NCBI GenBank assembly: GCA_004297935.1 | Contig: SCRE01000006.1 | Location: forward strand, 452,797 to 516,796 | Direction: 5' to 3' | Length of the DNA stretch: 64,000 nucleotides | Origin: Microbacteriaceae bacterium | GTDB lineage: Bacteria > Actinomycetota > Actinomycetes > Actinomycetales > Microbacteriaceae | Shown here: piece after piece, positions 25,888-34,858 of the stretch | How the letters are laid out: the number at the start of each line of letters is the position of its first letter | Position numbering within the stretch: the first letter of the stretch is position 1 | The notes under the pieces: generated by a model | The model's database searches: none | What the model was told of the DNA's origin: nothing | The model's input: the letters and a program-made list of their open reading frames with translations, nothing else | Translations under genes and position numbers: made by a program

Positions 25888-26577
25888 TCAGCTCTTCCCT
25901 TGTTTGAGAATCGGGACGATCTGGTCATAGTCAACGACAACCTTGCTCGCCGCTTTGAGCTGGAACAGAACCCAAACAATCATCCCCAGGAACGCCACCG
26001 CGACGGCTCCCGTCCAGATACTTGACCACAAGACCCTTGTCGAATCAGGATTCATCGAGATCATTCCGATAAAGAAGATCGCCAGCGAACTTAGCTCAGC
26101 GATCGCATAAAGGCCGGCGGCGCCCAAATAGGACTCGTAGAGCTTTTTCGGACCGTTCCCGCCCACGCCGTATCTCAGGAATGTCTCCCAACGCAGCGGA
26201 CGCCTCGGGCTCAAATCCATCAACCCCAAGTGCTGCTCCAGCCCGCGAAGGTATGAACCGACTCGTTCCATTCTTTTGAGCTCACCCGCGTACGACAAGC
26301 AAGAAGCGAACGCGAGACCTGGCATCGCAACCCCGAACAAAGCCACATAGAACCAGAATGTGAGAGGCGACGGCCACGTCGAATGCTTCAGTTCTGTCGA
26401 AACGAAGATCAGCCCAGCTGCAAGGACCGCGCCGAAGATAGCAAGGCTCCACGTGATCGTGGACTGCTGCGACGTTCGAGCGTCGGCCGACTCCTGGCGA
26501 AGAGTCGCGTACTCCGCGAGCAGCCACTCCCACGAATCGTGCTCGGCCTTTTTGGCCTTCCAGCCACCCACCAGCAC
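25888..26577 (-). CDS. Four-helix membrane protein, possible SLATT-like effector
   Basis: 229 residues from a GTG at 26577. A charged N-terminal helix (EWLLAEYATLRQESADARTS) precedes two helices (SLAIFGAVLAAGLIFV and FYVALFGVAMPGLAFA), a soluble loop, and two more (LYAIAELSSLAIFFIGM and GAVAVAFLGMIVWVLF). Paired-TM proteins of this build occur as membrane effectors in defence islands. No specific family is recognised. Divergent from the 480-residue gene at 26863 with 285 bases between them. Confidence 0.6.
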   Translation of the reverse strand: MLVGGWKAKKAEHDSWEWLLAEYATLRQESADARTSQQSTITWSLAIFGAVLAAGLIFVSTELKHSTWPSPLTFWFYVALFGVAMPGLAFASCLSYAGELKRMERVGSYLRGLEQHLGLMDLSPRRPLRWETFLRYGVGGNGPKKLYESYLGAAGLYAIAELSSLAIFFIGMISMNPDSTRVLWSSIWTGAVAVAFLGMIVWVLFQLKAASKVVVDYDQIVPILKQGKS

Positions 26578-26862
26578 AGCCCTTTCGATCCCAGCGGGCC
26601 AGCGGTAGCCGCCCTGAGCTGAGGATAGCAGCGAGGTGACGCCTGCTCGCGGCTCAGCCTGCGTAGCTGACTACCCTTTCTCGAGGTGGCGATGGGATAT
26701 GTGGCGGGCGTGCCAGTCCAATCTAAGGGAGGGAGATGTGGAGTCGAACTTGCAGCAAAACCTCCGTCCGAACACCTGCTAACAAAGCGGCGCCCGTTTG
26801 ATGCTGACGCATGGGACGTAAGGGTCGGGGTCTGTTTGGTCGTCGGTGGGCGATGTAAAGCT

Positions 26863-28305
26863 ATGTCCGTGATCCCGATGCGGACAGATGGACTTCCGAG
26901 CTCTCACTTGGATGGCGCTCTTTACGGTGCCGACAAGGTCAGCCGTGAGCTCGTTGTTGTCGTGGATGCAGACACGGTCGAACCAAATCCGGAGAACGTC
27001 GACGTAGAAGGCCTTCTAGGCGGCCTGCTACTTGAGGACAGTGTCCAATCGTTCCGGTATTCCGATGATGGTCCGCCATCAGGTGCGCCCTTGGTTGGCG
27101 GTGACTATGAGCCGGACCATCCCGTTGGCTGGGTTGTTCTCAGCGGCGATGAATCAGATTTGATGACTCGCGGTGTGTCTATCTGCGACGGGTCGACGCT
27201 TCGTCGGACGGCGTTGTTCACAGAGATGGCCACAATCGGTGCGCAACTGCTTCCCAATGCGCCGTCGGATCCAACGCAGGCTAGCCGGGACTCTCTCATG
27301 GTCGCGGCCGCGGAAAGCGTTGGTGCCGACATCCTCATCACACGGCGAGACTCTGTTCTCACCAGCGATAACAGATTTGTGCATGGCGTGACCGTGGCCT
27401 CACCATCAGACGCACTCCCGCTGATCGGGCTGTACCTCCGAGCGCGCGGAGTATTTATTCGTAGCCGCGGCGCTCGAGTTGCGTTTACAGCCACGAAGGC
27501 CGGGTTCTACGAGACAGCCGTGCTCCACTTTGCACCCAGTTTCGTCGACGTAGTACGACACCTTGGGGTCGTTGAGGCTGCAGGCGCCGGTACTGGCCTA
27601 TTCGCGAACGGAGTGTCGGCGCTTCGGCGCGCGCGACGCTCCTTCGAGCGACGGGATCGACTGTGGATGCTCTCCAATCAAGCGCACGACACGGGGGTTG
27701 CCGAGGATGCTCTCGCAGAGTTCGAGGTGCTTCTAACGTCGCTTGTTGGCGTCCTCGATCCGTTCGCCAGGATTATCGACGAGGTGCTCGGGCTCCACAC
27801 CGTCAACCGTCAGTGGGTGGGCTGGCAGAAGCAGAAGTGGCGGTCCGCCGTGAAGAAGGCCGACACGATCCTCGGCGAGGTGTTCTCCGGTGGGTCAGCG
27901 GCCGGCCAGGTTCTGACTGTTCTCACCGAATTGCGGAACCTGATCCACGCTGAAGGGCTCGACGTCGCGTCATTCGGAGAAGGCCGGCGTAACCAGCGGA
28001 CCTGGTTCACGATCCCTCCCGAGACCGCTGCCAGGATACGAGAAGCAACTGGTGGGGTCGATATCGCAGCAGAATGGAGCTTCAAAGTCACCGCGGAAGG
28101 GTTTTGGCTAGCAGAGCCTGGCCAGCTAGTCGACCGGCTGGTGGCAGGAGTGATGGAAGCTCTGGACGTCATCACCAAGCAGCTACAGACGGTACTCGAG
28201 AAGCTCGTACCCGCACCGACAATGCCAAAACCGACGTACAACGTCGAACTCATCGACCAGCACGTCGGCTGGCTGCTTGGATTCAACCGGACCTCGGCCG
28301 AATAA
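26863..28305 (+). CDS. Hypothetical protein with PIN-like and HEPN-like signatures
   Basis: 480 residues, starting ATG 26863 (the longer frame upstream lacks protein character). Residues about 145-190 (SRDSLMVAAAESVGADILIT followed by RRDSVL) look like the C-terminal half of a PIN-like nuclease domain. The C-terminal half is helical, with ELRNLIHAEGL resembling a shortened HEPN catalytic motif (R-N-x-x-H). Both domain types are RNases in toxin and abortive-infection systems. The assignment is by eye only. Its context, between tRNA att repeats beside a divergent 4-TM protein, fits a defence locus. Confidence 0.55.
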   Translation: MSVIPMRTDGLPSSHLDGALYGADKVSRELVVVVDADTVEPNPENVDVEGLLGGLLLEDSVQSFRYSDDGPPSGAPLVGGDYEPDHPVGWVVLSGDESDLMTRGVSICDGSTLRRTALFTEMATIGAQLLPNAPSDPTQASRDSLMVAAAESVGADILITRRDSVLTSDNRFVHGVTVASPSDALPLIGLYLRARGVFIRSRGARVAFTATKAGFYETAVLHFAPSFVDVVRHLGVVEAAGAGTGLFANGVSALRRARRSFERRDRLWMLSNQAHDTGVAEDALAEFEVLLTSLVGVLDPFARIIDEVLGLHTVNRQWVGWQKQKWRSAVKKADTILGEVFSGGSAAGQVLTVLTELRNLIHAEGLDVASFGEGRRNQRTWFTIPPETAARIREATGGVDIAAEWSFKVTAEGFWLAEPGQLVDRLVAGVMEALDVITKQLQTVLEKLVPAPTMPKPTYNVELIDQHVGWLLGFNRTSAE

Positions 28306-28963
28306 GAGCAGGAGCGCCGGGACGTCCTCACCTATACCTATGTCCTGATATGTCCTGATACAGCACATCGGCAGGGCCGCAGCCCGAGCCCCCACAAAAA
28401 CCCCACAACTGCTGTCATCGAGCATTGATCCACGTGATCGAGCAACCGCGAAAATCCGCGGGTTTGACCGTATCTCGAGGCAGCTTTAGGGGGCAGCGTC
28501 AGGGTTCAAACCCCTCCGCCTCCGCCGCTGTCCTGAGTTGCGACATCGTTTACGAATGTGTCGCGGTTCAGGGCTTTTTGTGGGTTTGGGGTGCCTGGTT
28601 GGTAGTCCTTGCTGGCGTCGATTGTCGCGCGTCATACTGTGTGGCAGGGTGGGGCATCGATATTGATGAGAGCGGTGGCGAGATTCCCGGCAGACCCCTC
28701 CGGGCACGACGTTTGGGCTGCCGGAGTGCGTCGATCGGCTGGCGCACTGGAGGCCGCGTGACACAGCTGAGTGAAGCAACGGTGCCGACGCGTGCCAGCT
28801 CGCAACTGCTGGAGCCCCGCGATCTCGACAGCCGTACTTTTCATTCCGCCGCGCAAGCAACGCACCGAGGAATTGACTACTGGGGCAGTCAAGGGCTGAT
28901 GCTCTCACGAGTTCGTTGGACCACCTCCTAGGAACGAGGGGTTGCGTGATTGACTGATTTAGC
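28306..28963. other. Intergenic end of segment 3 and junction to chromosome
   Basis: Contains direct repeats TATGTCCTGA near 28340, the degenerate tRNA-like repeat at 28498-28527, and diverged IS-end sequence. No gene was recognised on either strand; the frames at 28425-28931 look random. Confidence 0.45.
28498..28527 (+). repeat. Degenerate tRNA-Ser 3'-end repeat (third att)
   Basis: GGGTTCAAACCCCTCCGCCT plus following CCGCC keeps the T-arm and acceptor pattern of the two upstream tRNA repeats with several changes. The variable arm is lost. It likely marks the oldest right boundary of the array. Confidence 0.5.
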
Positions 28964-30217
28964 TCACGCTCCGATAGGTCGAGCGAGTGGAAGCCCGCCG
29001 AATTCCTCGTCGATGCGGAGCAGCTCGTTCCACTTCGCGGTGCGCTCGCCTCGCGTGATGGAGCCGACCTTGACCACGTCGGCGCACCATCCGGTCGCGA
29101 GGTGTGAGACCGAGACATCCTCGGTCTCGCCGGAACGAGCTGAGACGATCACGGCGATCCCCGCCGCGCGAGCGGCCGTGACGGCATCCGCTGCCCGGGT
29201 GACCGTTCCTGCCTGATTCACCTTGATCAGCGCTGCTCCAATCTGGCCGTCGGCTGCAGCGCGAGCCACTCGCGACGAGTCCGTCACGAGAAAGTCGTCT
29301 CCGACCACGACGGCTCCCAGCCGCTGAACGGCGAGGGCCATGCCGGCAGGGTCGTCCTCGCTCGCCGGGTCCTCGATCGAGGTGATCGGGAACTCGTCGC
29401 AGAGTCGACCGAGCTCGTCGATCCACTCCGCCGTGTCGAAGAGGTGGCCGCCGACGCGATACCCATCCGCGGACGCGAACTGGGTCGCCGCGATGTCGAG
29501 GGCGATGGCGATATCCGCCCCTGGGCGGTAACCGGCCAGCTCGATGCCCTCGGTGACGATCTCGAGCGCGTCTCGCGTGTCGACGACTTCCGGCCAATGG
29601 CCACCCTCGTCGGCGACGCCTCGGGGTACGCCGCGCCGTCGCAGGATGTCGCCGACGGCGAGATAGGTCTCTGCGACATCGGTGAGCGCCTGACCGATCG
29701 TCTGAGCTGCCACCGGGTAGGCCATGAAGTCCTGCACGGCGACGCGATGTGCCGCGTGGGCGCCACCGCCCATGATCTGGATCTGCGGGCGGGGGATGTA
29801 CTCGATGCGTGAGGCGAGGTCGACGCAGAGCATGTTTCCAGCCGATGCGGCGGCCGCGTGCGCCACGGCCAGGGAGACCGCGGTGGTGGTGTTGCCCCCG
29901 ATGTGAGAGCGTTGCGGATCGAGGTCGAGTTCATCGAGGATCGCGTCGACGGCGGCTTGATCGGCGACGTCGAGACCCGTGAGCGCGGGGGAGACTAGAT
30001 CGTGCACGCGAGCGACGGCGGAGCGGACGCCTCGCCCGCGCAGCCGACCGGTGCCGTCTCGGAGTTCGACCGCCTCGCGGCGTCCTGTCGACGCGCCGGC
30101 TGGCGCGATGCCTCGCCCGACGCTGCCGCACGCCGTGCGGATCTCGGCCTCGATGGTCGGCAGGCCACGTGAGTCCCAGACTTCTCGAGCGCGGACGGAC
30201 ACGATTGCATCGGACAT
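28964..30217 (-). CDS. Divergent enolase paralogue
   Basis: 417 residues, full enolase length. Retained: GASTGRREAVELRDG (substrate loop), GGGAHAAH His, VADEGG Glu, ALDIAA Asp, SIEDP Glu, GDDFLVT Asp, KVNQAGT Lys (catalytic base) and VVKVGS Lys. Changed relative to canonical enolase: QEFM is QDFM, SEF is TQF, and SHRSGETED is SARSGETED, removing the active-site His. It is the last gene of a sugar-acid operon, next to a kinase, so a phospho-sugar-acid dehydratase or lyase role is possible. It is unlikely to be the housekeeping glycolytic enolase. Confidence 0.85.
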   Translation of the reverse strand: MSDAIVSVRAREVWDSRGLPTIEAEIRTACGSVGRGIAPAGASTGRREAVELRDGTGRLRGRGVRSAVARVHDLVSPALTGLDVADQAAVDAILDELDLDPQRSHIGGNTTTAVSLAVAHAAAASAGNMLCVDLASRIEYIPRPQIQIMGGGAHAAHRVAVQDFMAYPVAAQTIGQALTDVAETYLAVGDILRRRGVPRGVADEGGHWPEVVDTRDALEIVTEGIELAGYRPGADIAIALDIAATQFASADGYRVGGHLFDTAEWIDELGRLCDEFPITSIEDPASEDDPAGMALAVQRLGAVVVGDDFLVTDSSRVARAAADGQIGAALIKVNQAGTVTRAADAVTAARAAGIAVIVSARSGETEDVSVSHLATGWCADVVKVGSITRGERTAKWNELLRIDEEFGGLPLARPIGA

Positions 30218-30231
30218 TCGAGTTGTACCCC

Positions 30232-31215
30232 TTAGGCGGTCATCGGATGATGGAGTGGAGCGGCACCCTGGAGCACGTCCACGACGTGGTCGCGCACGCG
30301 CTTACGCGCATCGTCGTCGAGATACTCCACCGGCGAGGCTCCGGCGACGCGCGCGAGGAGCAGGCCGGGCAGGATCCGCGAGATGCGTTGATCGACCGCA
30401 CTCGACTGCTCCCAGTCGACTTCCCTGAGATAGGCGGCCCGGAACGCACTTCCCGCGTCGATCAGGGCGTCGGCGAGCGCCGGCATGTGCTCGGCCTTGA
30501 GCCACAGGTGTGACAAGCAGAAAGCCGCGTCGAACGCTGGGTCCGACCACGTCGCGCACTCCGCGTCGAGGATCACCGGGGACACCGGGCCTTGAAGGAT
30601 GTTCTTCGGGCTGAGATCACCGTGGATGACGGCCTTTCCCGGCGCCTCCAGCAGCCCGATGATCTGCTCGATCTGCGCCGCGACTTCCGGCACTGCGGCA
30701 GCGCTCCGCCGCAGGTACGGCTCGATGCGGAGATCCTCGAACATGGACTGGTTGTCGAAAGCAGCAGCGGCCGTCACATCCACAGCGCTCGCCGCGTGCA
30801 ACCGTGCGATCGATCGCCCCACAGCGGCGGCGAACTCGGCATCGACGTCTCCCGCGAGCAGCAGTGACTTCCAATTCGCATAACGATCGGGGGAGAGGTA
30901 CTCCAGGGCGATCGCGAAAGTGTCCGGGTCGAAGGCGATCACCTCGGGCACGACTCCGGGGATGACCCTCGCGGCAAAGCGAAGCCATCTTGCTTCCGCG
31001 GCGCTCCGCGTCAGGGGTGCCTCCCACCGCGTTGTCACGCGCAACAGAGGCAGGGGCTGCTTGAGGACCAGCATCCTCTTCCCGATATGCACGAGGCGGA
31101 TGTCGGAGGATACGCCGCCGGTCAGCGACTCGATGACGATGCGCTCGCTGTCTGCGATCAAGCCCATTCGGGCGAGGATCTCTTCGGGCGGGTCTACCGG
31201 ACCGTTGCACGTCAT
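30232..31215 (-). CDS. APH-fold kinase
   Basis: 327 residues of the aminoglycoside phosphotransferase / choline kinase fold. The catalytic loop is VIHGDLSPKNIL (HGDxxxxN) and the metal-binding site is VILDAECATWSDP in place of IDFE. The N-lobe lysine is in MLVLKQ. It overlaps the UxuA gene by 4 bases and lies 14 bases before the enolase-like gene, so it is part of the catabolic operon. It probably phosphorylates a sugar or sugar acid rather than an antibiotic; this rests on context. Confidence 0.75.
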   Translation of the reverse strand: MTCNGPVDPPEEILARMGLIADSERIVIESLTGGVSSDIRLVHIGKRMLVLKQPLPLLRVTTRWEAPLTRSAAEARWLRFAARVIPGVVPEVIAFDPDTFAIALEYLSPDRYANWKSLLLAGDVDAEFAAAVGRSIARLHAASAVDVTAAAAFDNQSMFEDLRIEPYLRRSAAAVPEVAAQIEQIIGLLEAPGKAVIHGDLSPKNILQGPVSPVILDAECATWSDPAFDAAFCLSHLWLKAEHMPALADALIDAGSAFRAAYLREVDWEQSSAVDQRISRILPGLLLARVAGASPVEYLDDDARKRVRDHVVDVLQGAAPLHHPMTA

Positions 31216-32264
31216 CGCCGTGCTGCGGGGTGGCCGTATGCCGCGTGCTCCAGCCCCCGGATGTAGCCGATTGCGAATAGTCGTCCCAGCATCTCGTAGC
31301 CCGGTGCGCTGTTGGATTCGCCCTCCAGCGTGGGCACGTGGTCGGGACGCATGGCCCCCTCGAACCCGATGTCGTGGTAGGCACGCAAGCACTCCGCCAT
31401 GTCGGTCTGACCGGCGTCGTGGAATGTCTCGCGGAAGTTGTCCACGGTGCCTTTCACGTCGCGGAAGTGGACGAAGGGGATCTTTCCGACGCCGAATTGA
31501 CGGATGACGTCGGGGATCGACGTGTTACCCGAGACGATCTCCGGCATGAGTGCGAAGTTCCCCTGGCAGAACGTGACCCCGTTGTACTCGGAGGGGACGG
31601 TGTCGAGCATCCGCCGGTAGCTCTCGACGGAACTCATGATCCGGGGCACGCCCCGGTCGATCTGCTGCGGCGGGTCATCGGGGTGCAGGGCGAGACGGAC
31701 ACCGGCCGCTTCCGCTTCGGGGACGACCGCCTTCAGGAAGTACTCGAGTGCGCTCCACATGTCGGCGTCGGTGACCTCGCCGGGTTCGAGGAGCGCCGGA
31801 CCTGCCTGGGCTACGGATCGGTCGTATCCGGTCACGAGCGCGCCGCCCCGGTCCTCGAGGCTCACGTCCGTGCGTCCCCAGCTGCTCAGCGCCATCCAGT
31901 TGTAGGCCAGCGTCGGGATGCCGAGGGAGCCGAGGGCATGGATCTGCTCGACGAAGTGCTCGATCTGCCGGTCGCGGCCGGGTCGACCGAGGCGGATGTC
32001 GTCCATGGGTGCGGTGTCCTCGGTGGCAATGAGGGTGAAGCCCCATTGCTCGTAGAGTTCCTTGTTGTGGCGGATTGCCTCGATGCTCCACGGGACCTCT
32101 TCGCGCGCATCCGGCGTCCAGCCGGCGCTTCCTACCGAGGCGAACATGCGCTGATCCTGTTCGGCCCCGTTGAGGATGCCGACGACGTTGTCCACACCGG
32201 CCTGTTTGATCAGCTTCCAGGAGGAAGCTGGGCGGGGAGGGAGGAATTCACTGAGTTGGATCAC
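31212..32264 (-). CDS. uxuA: Mannonate dehydratase family protein (UxuA-like)
   Basis: 350 residues, a TIM-barrel of the xylose-isomerase-like class. Recognisable segments: ILNGAEQ, YNWMALSSWGRTD, RLALHPDDPP (metal-binding His and Asp), FCQGNFALMPE and IPFVHFRDVKGT (His-Arg). These match mannonate dehydratase, which removes water from D-mannonate to give 2-keto-3-deoxygluconate. The substrate here could be another aldonate. GTG start at 32264 chosen because the first residues IQLSEFLPPRP match the family's N-terminus. Confidence 0.8.
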   Translation of the reverse strand: MIQLSEFLPPRPASSWKLIKQAGVDNVVGILNGAEQDQRMFASVGSAGWTPDAREEVPWSIEAIRHNKELYEQWGFTLIATEDTAPMDDIRLGRPGRDRQIEHFVEQIHALGSLGIPTLAYNWMALSSWGRTDVSLEDRGGALVTGYDRSVAQAGPALLEPGEVTDADMWSALEYFLKAVVPEAEAAGVRLALHPDDPPQQIDRGVPRIMSSVESYRRMLDTVPSEYNGVTFCQGNFALMPEIVSGNTSIPDVIRQFGVGKIPFVHFRDVKGTVDNFRETFHDAGQTDMAECLRAYHDIGFEGAMRPDHVPTLEGESNSAPGYEMLGRLFAIGYIRGLEHAAYGHPAARR

Positions 32265-32302
32265 GGTGGCGTGCCTTTCTGAGGGTATGCGACGTTGTGC
32301 GG

Positions 32303-33112
32303 TTACGGCTTTTCGGGGAGTGCTGCCGGAGTGCGGGCAAGCAGCCCGCCGTCCACGCGGATCTCGGCACCGGTCACGAAGGTCGCGTCGCTGCTGGCCA
32401 GGAACGAACAGACCGCACCGACCTCGGTGGCACTGCCCACGCGTCCGAGCGCATGCATCCGCCCCCACTCCGCGATGACGTTCTGCATCCCCGCATCCGT
32501 CCCATCCGACCACTCCCGCGCCGAAGTGCGGAGCATGGGGGTGTCGATGGAGCCGGGCAGGATCGCATTCACCCTGACGCCGTAAGCGGCCTCGTCGACG
32601 GCGAGTGCCCGCGTCATGGCGTTGAGTGCGCCCTTCGTCGAGGTGTAGCCGACGACGTTGTTCTGGGTGGCGATGGCCTGAACTGACGAGATGATCGTGA
32701 TGGTCCCGGTGTTGGCGCGGATCGGCTCGATCATCGCATGGATCGCAAGGAACACGCCGCGGACGTTCACCGCGAAGACCCGGTCGAAACCTGCGGGCGT
32801 CGTTGTCACAGCGTCGCCGTAGGTCTGGATGCCGGCCGAGGTGACTAGGTGGTCGATGCGACCGAAGTTGTCCAACGCGGCCGCGAGGATCCTGTGGTGG
32901 GTTTGCTCGTCGGACACGTCTCCCGTGACCCCGCAGGCGGCGCCCCCCGTGGCTCGGATCTCGTCGACCGTACGGTCGACGGCGGATGGTGTCAATCCGT
33001 GGATGACGACGTTCGCGCCTTCGGTGGCGAAGACCTCTGCAGCTCCGCGCCCGATGCCGGCGGAACCGCCGGTGATGACCACGACCTTTCCCTCATGTCT
33101 GCGCTGCGTCAT
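32303..33112 (-). CDS. Short-chain dehydrogenase/reductase
   Basis: 269 residues, classical SDR. TGGSAGIG (NAD(P) binding), TSAGIQ in the NAG position, the Ser of IISSVQA and YTSTKG (catalytic Tyr-x3-Lys). LPGSIDTPM follows. In this operon it would oxidise either the sugar or a 2-keto-3-deoxy acid. ATG 33112 chosen because the motif begins 14 residues later. Confidence 0.88.
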   Translation of the reverse strand: MTQRRHEGKVVVITGGSAGIGRGAAEVFATEGANVVIHGLTPSAVDRTVDEIRATGGAACGVTGDVSDEQTHHRILAAALDNFGRIDHLVTSAGIQTYGDAVTTTPAGFDRVFAVNVRGVFLAIHAMIEPIRANTGTITIISSVQAIATQNNVVGYTSTKGALNAMTRALAVDEAAYGVRVNAILPGSIDTPMLRTSAREWSDGTDAGMQNVIAEWGRMHALGRVGSATEVGAVCSFLASSDATFVTGAEIRVDGGLLARTPAALPEKP

Positions 33113-33138
33113 TACCTGCTCTCTTTCTCGTTCATCGA

Positions 33139-33801
33139 TCACAACACGCCGTGGCGGGCGAACGCCTCCGTCGCCGACATCCCCGCGTCGATCGCGTCGC
33201 GTACGACGTTCTCCGTTGCCGCCTTGGCCAGTGCCGCCTCGATCACCTCGTCTTCGACGTCCTGTGGGATCACCAGGACGCCGTCGAGGTCGCCAAAGAT
33301 GAGATCGCCGGGAGTCACGCGCACGCCGTCGATCTCGATCGGCACCCTGTAGTCTCGCACGACCGTCCGCACCGAGGAGTCCTGGGCGTAGCCGCCCCAG
33401 CTGAACACCGGGAAGTCCCGAGCGAGCACCTGCTTCGTGTCCCGGTGGTAACCGTCCACGACGGCACCGACCGCGCCGCGCTGCTGCGCTGTCGCCGTGA
33501 GGATCTCGCCCCACATGGCCACCGGCTGGACGATACGCGTGCTGAGGTAGACCTCGCCGGGCTCGAGCTGATCCAGCGCCTCCGTGAGCAGCCCGAACGG
33601 CTTGCTCTGCACTCCGTAGACATCAGTGACGATGGCTGGCATCGCCCGCCCCGCCAGCTGCATCTGCTGCAGCATGGGGCGGACCTTGGGCGGAAGGAAC
33701 TGGTGAGTGCGACCCAGCCCATCCAGGATGTCGCCTACGACCGGTGTGTACAACCGCGATTTCATCAGCGCGAAGGTTTCCGCATCGCTACGTGTCGTCA
33801 T
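33139..33801 (-). CDS. RraA-like aldolase/decarboxylase family protein
   Basis: 220 residues of the RraA/4-hydroxy-4-methyl-2-oxoglutarate aldolase fold. [14 protein letters not shown] matches the conserved GxxxDGxxRD motif with the catalytic Arg-Asp, and [15 protein letters not shown] matches GDxDGV. Family members cleave 2-oxo acids to pyruvate using a divalent metal; some only bind RNase E. The context favours an aldolase acting on the pathway's keto acid. Confidence 0.83.
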   Translation of the reverse strand: MTTRSDAETFALMKSRLYTPVVGDILDGLGRTHQFLPPKVRPMLQQMQLAGRAMPAIVTDVYGVQSKPFGLLTEALDQLEPGEVYLSTRIVQPVAMWGEILTATAQQRGAVGAVVDGYHRDTKQVLARDFPVFSWGGYAQDSSVRTVVRDYRVPIEIDGVRVTPGDLIFGDLDGVLVIPQDVEDEVIEAALAKAATENVVRDAIDAGMSATEAFARHGVL

Positions 33802-33838
33802 GCTCTTGGTCCTCCATCGTCGTTCTCTTGCGGACCAC

Positions 33839-34858
33839 TCACGCGCTCGCGGCGCGCCGGTTGCGCCAGACGTTGATGATCACAGCGACCAGCACCACGG
33901 CGCCTTGGATGACTGCTTGCGCGTATGGATTGACGTTCAGCAAGACCATGCCGTTCAGGATGGCGGCCATGAAGATGACACCCATGATGGTGCCAATGAC
34001 TGTTCCTTTGCCGCCCGCCAGTGCGGTGCCGCCGATGATGGTGGCTGCGATGGCCTGGAACTCGAGACCCACGGCGATAGTGCTATTCCCCGACGCAAGC
34101 TGTGCGCTCTGGAGGAGCCCGGCGATCGCCGCGGCCAGTGCAGAGATCATCATGACGGCGATCTTCACGCGCTTCACCGGGATGCCCGATAGGGTGGCCG
34201 CCTTTGAATTACCGCCGACCGCATAGATGGACCGCCCGAAAACCGTGCGCTGGGCGATGACTGCGACGATGAGGGCTACTGCCACGAGGTAGATCGCTGC
34301 CACCGGGATCCCCAAGACCTGACCAGAGCCCCAATAGAAGAAGTCACCGGGGTTCAGTGGCAGGGGGAAGTTGTTCGTGATGAGTTGGGCCAGGCCACGC
34401 AGGCTCAGGTAGAGCGCCAGTGTGGAGATGAAGGTCGGCACTCCGAAGTAGGTGCGCATGACCCCGGTGAATGCGCCGATCACGAGTGCGATGAGGACGA
34501 CCAGGATGACGGCGATCACCATCGGCATGTGCTGCTGTGCAACGAAGACGCCAAGCAGTGAGGAGGAGAGCGCTGCCAGCGAACCGACCGAGATGTCGAT
34601 CTCACCCGAGACGATGACGAGCGTCATTGCGAACGCAACGATTCCGAAGAATGCCGCATTCTGGAGAATCGCCAGTTGGTTGGAAGCGGTGAGGAAGATG
34701 GGGGAGGCGAACGAGAGCACGATGTAGAGCAGGATCAGGACCACCAGCAACCCGAGGCTCTGCCAGCCCAGCATCTTCTTGACGGCGCGCTGCCAGGCAG
34801 GGACCTTCACGGGTGCACGCTGCGGGGCCGCGACCGCTTCGGATTTTGATTCAATCAC
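33839..34858 (-). CDS. Sugar ABC transporter permease (RbsC type)
   Basis: 339 residues with 8-10 membrane helices of the branched-chain/ribose (BPD_transp_2) type. The signature [16 protein letters not shown] is present, as is [19 protein letters not shown] near the C-terminus. GTG start at 34858 overlaps the ATPase stop by 8 bases. It forms the pore of the importer with the ATPase and the binding protein. Confidence 0.88.
   Translation of the reverse strand: MIESKSEAVAAPQRAPVKVPAWQRAVKKMLGWQSLGLLVVLILLYIVLSFASPIFLTASNQLAILQNAAFFGIVAFAMTLVIVSGEIDISVGSLAALSSSLLGVFVAQQHMPMVIAVILVVLIALVIGAFTGVMRTYFGVPTFISTLALYLSLRGLAQLITNNFPLPLNPGDFFYWGSGQVLGIPVAAIYLVAVALIVAVIAQRTVFGRSIYAVGGNSKAATLSGIPVKRVKIAVMMISALAAAIAGLLQSAQLASGNSTIAVGLEFQAIAATIIGGTALAGGKGTVIGTIMGVIFMAAILNGMVLLNVNPYAQAVIQGAVVLVAVIINVWRNRRAASA

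Noticed and set aside
28498..28527. A functional tRNA at 28430-28527
   Set aside because: The T arm and acceptor end are recognisable but no matching 5' acceptor or anticodon arm occurs in the preceding 100 bases.
30232..31215. Aminoglycoside resistance gene
   Set aside because: The kinase fold matches APH, but its operon position in a sugar-acid locus and altered IDFE motif argue for a metabolic kinase.
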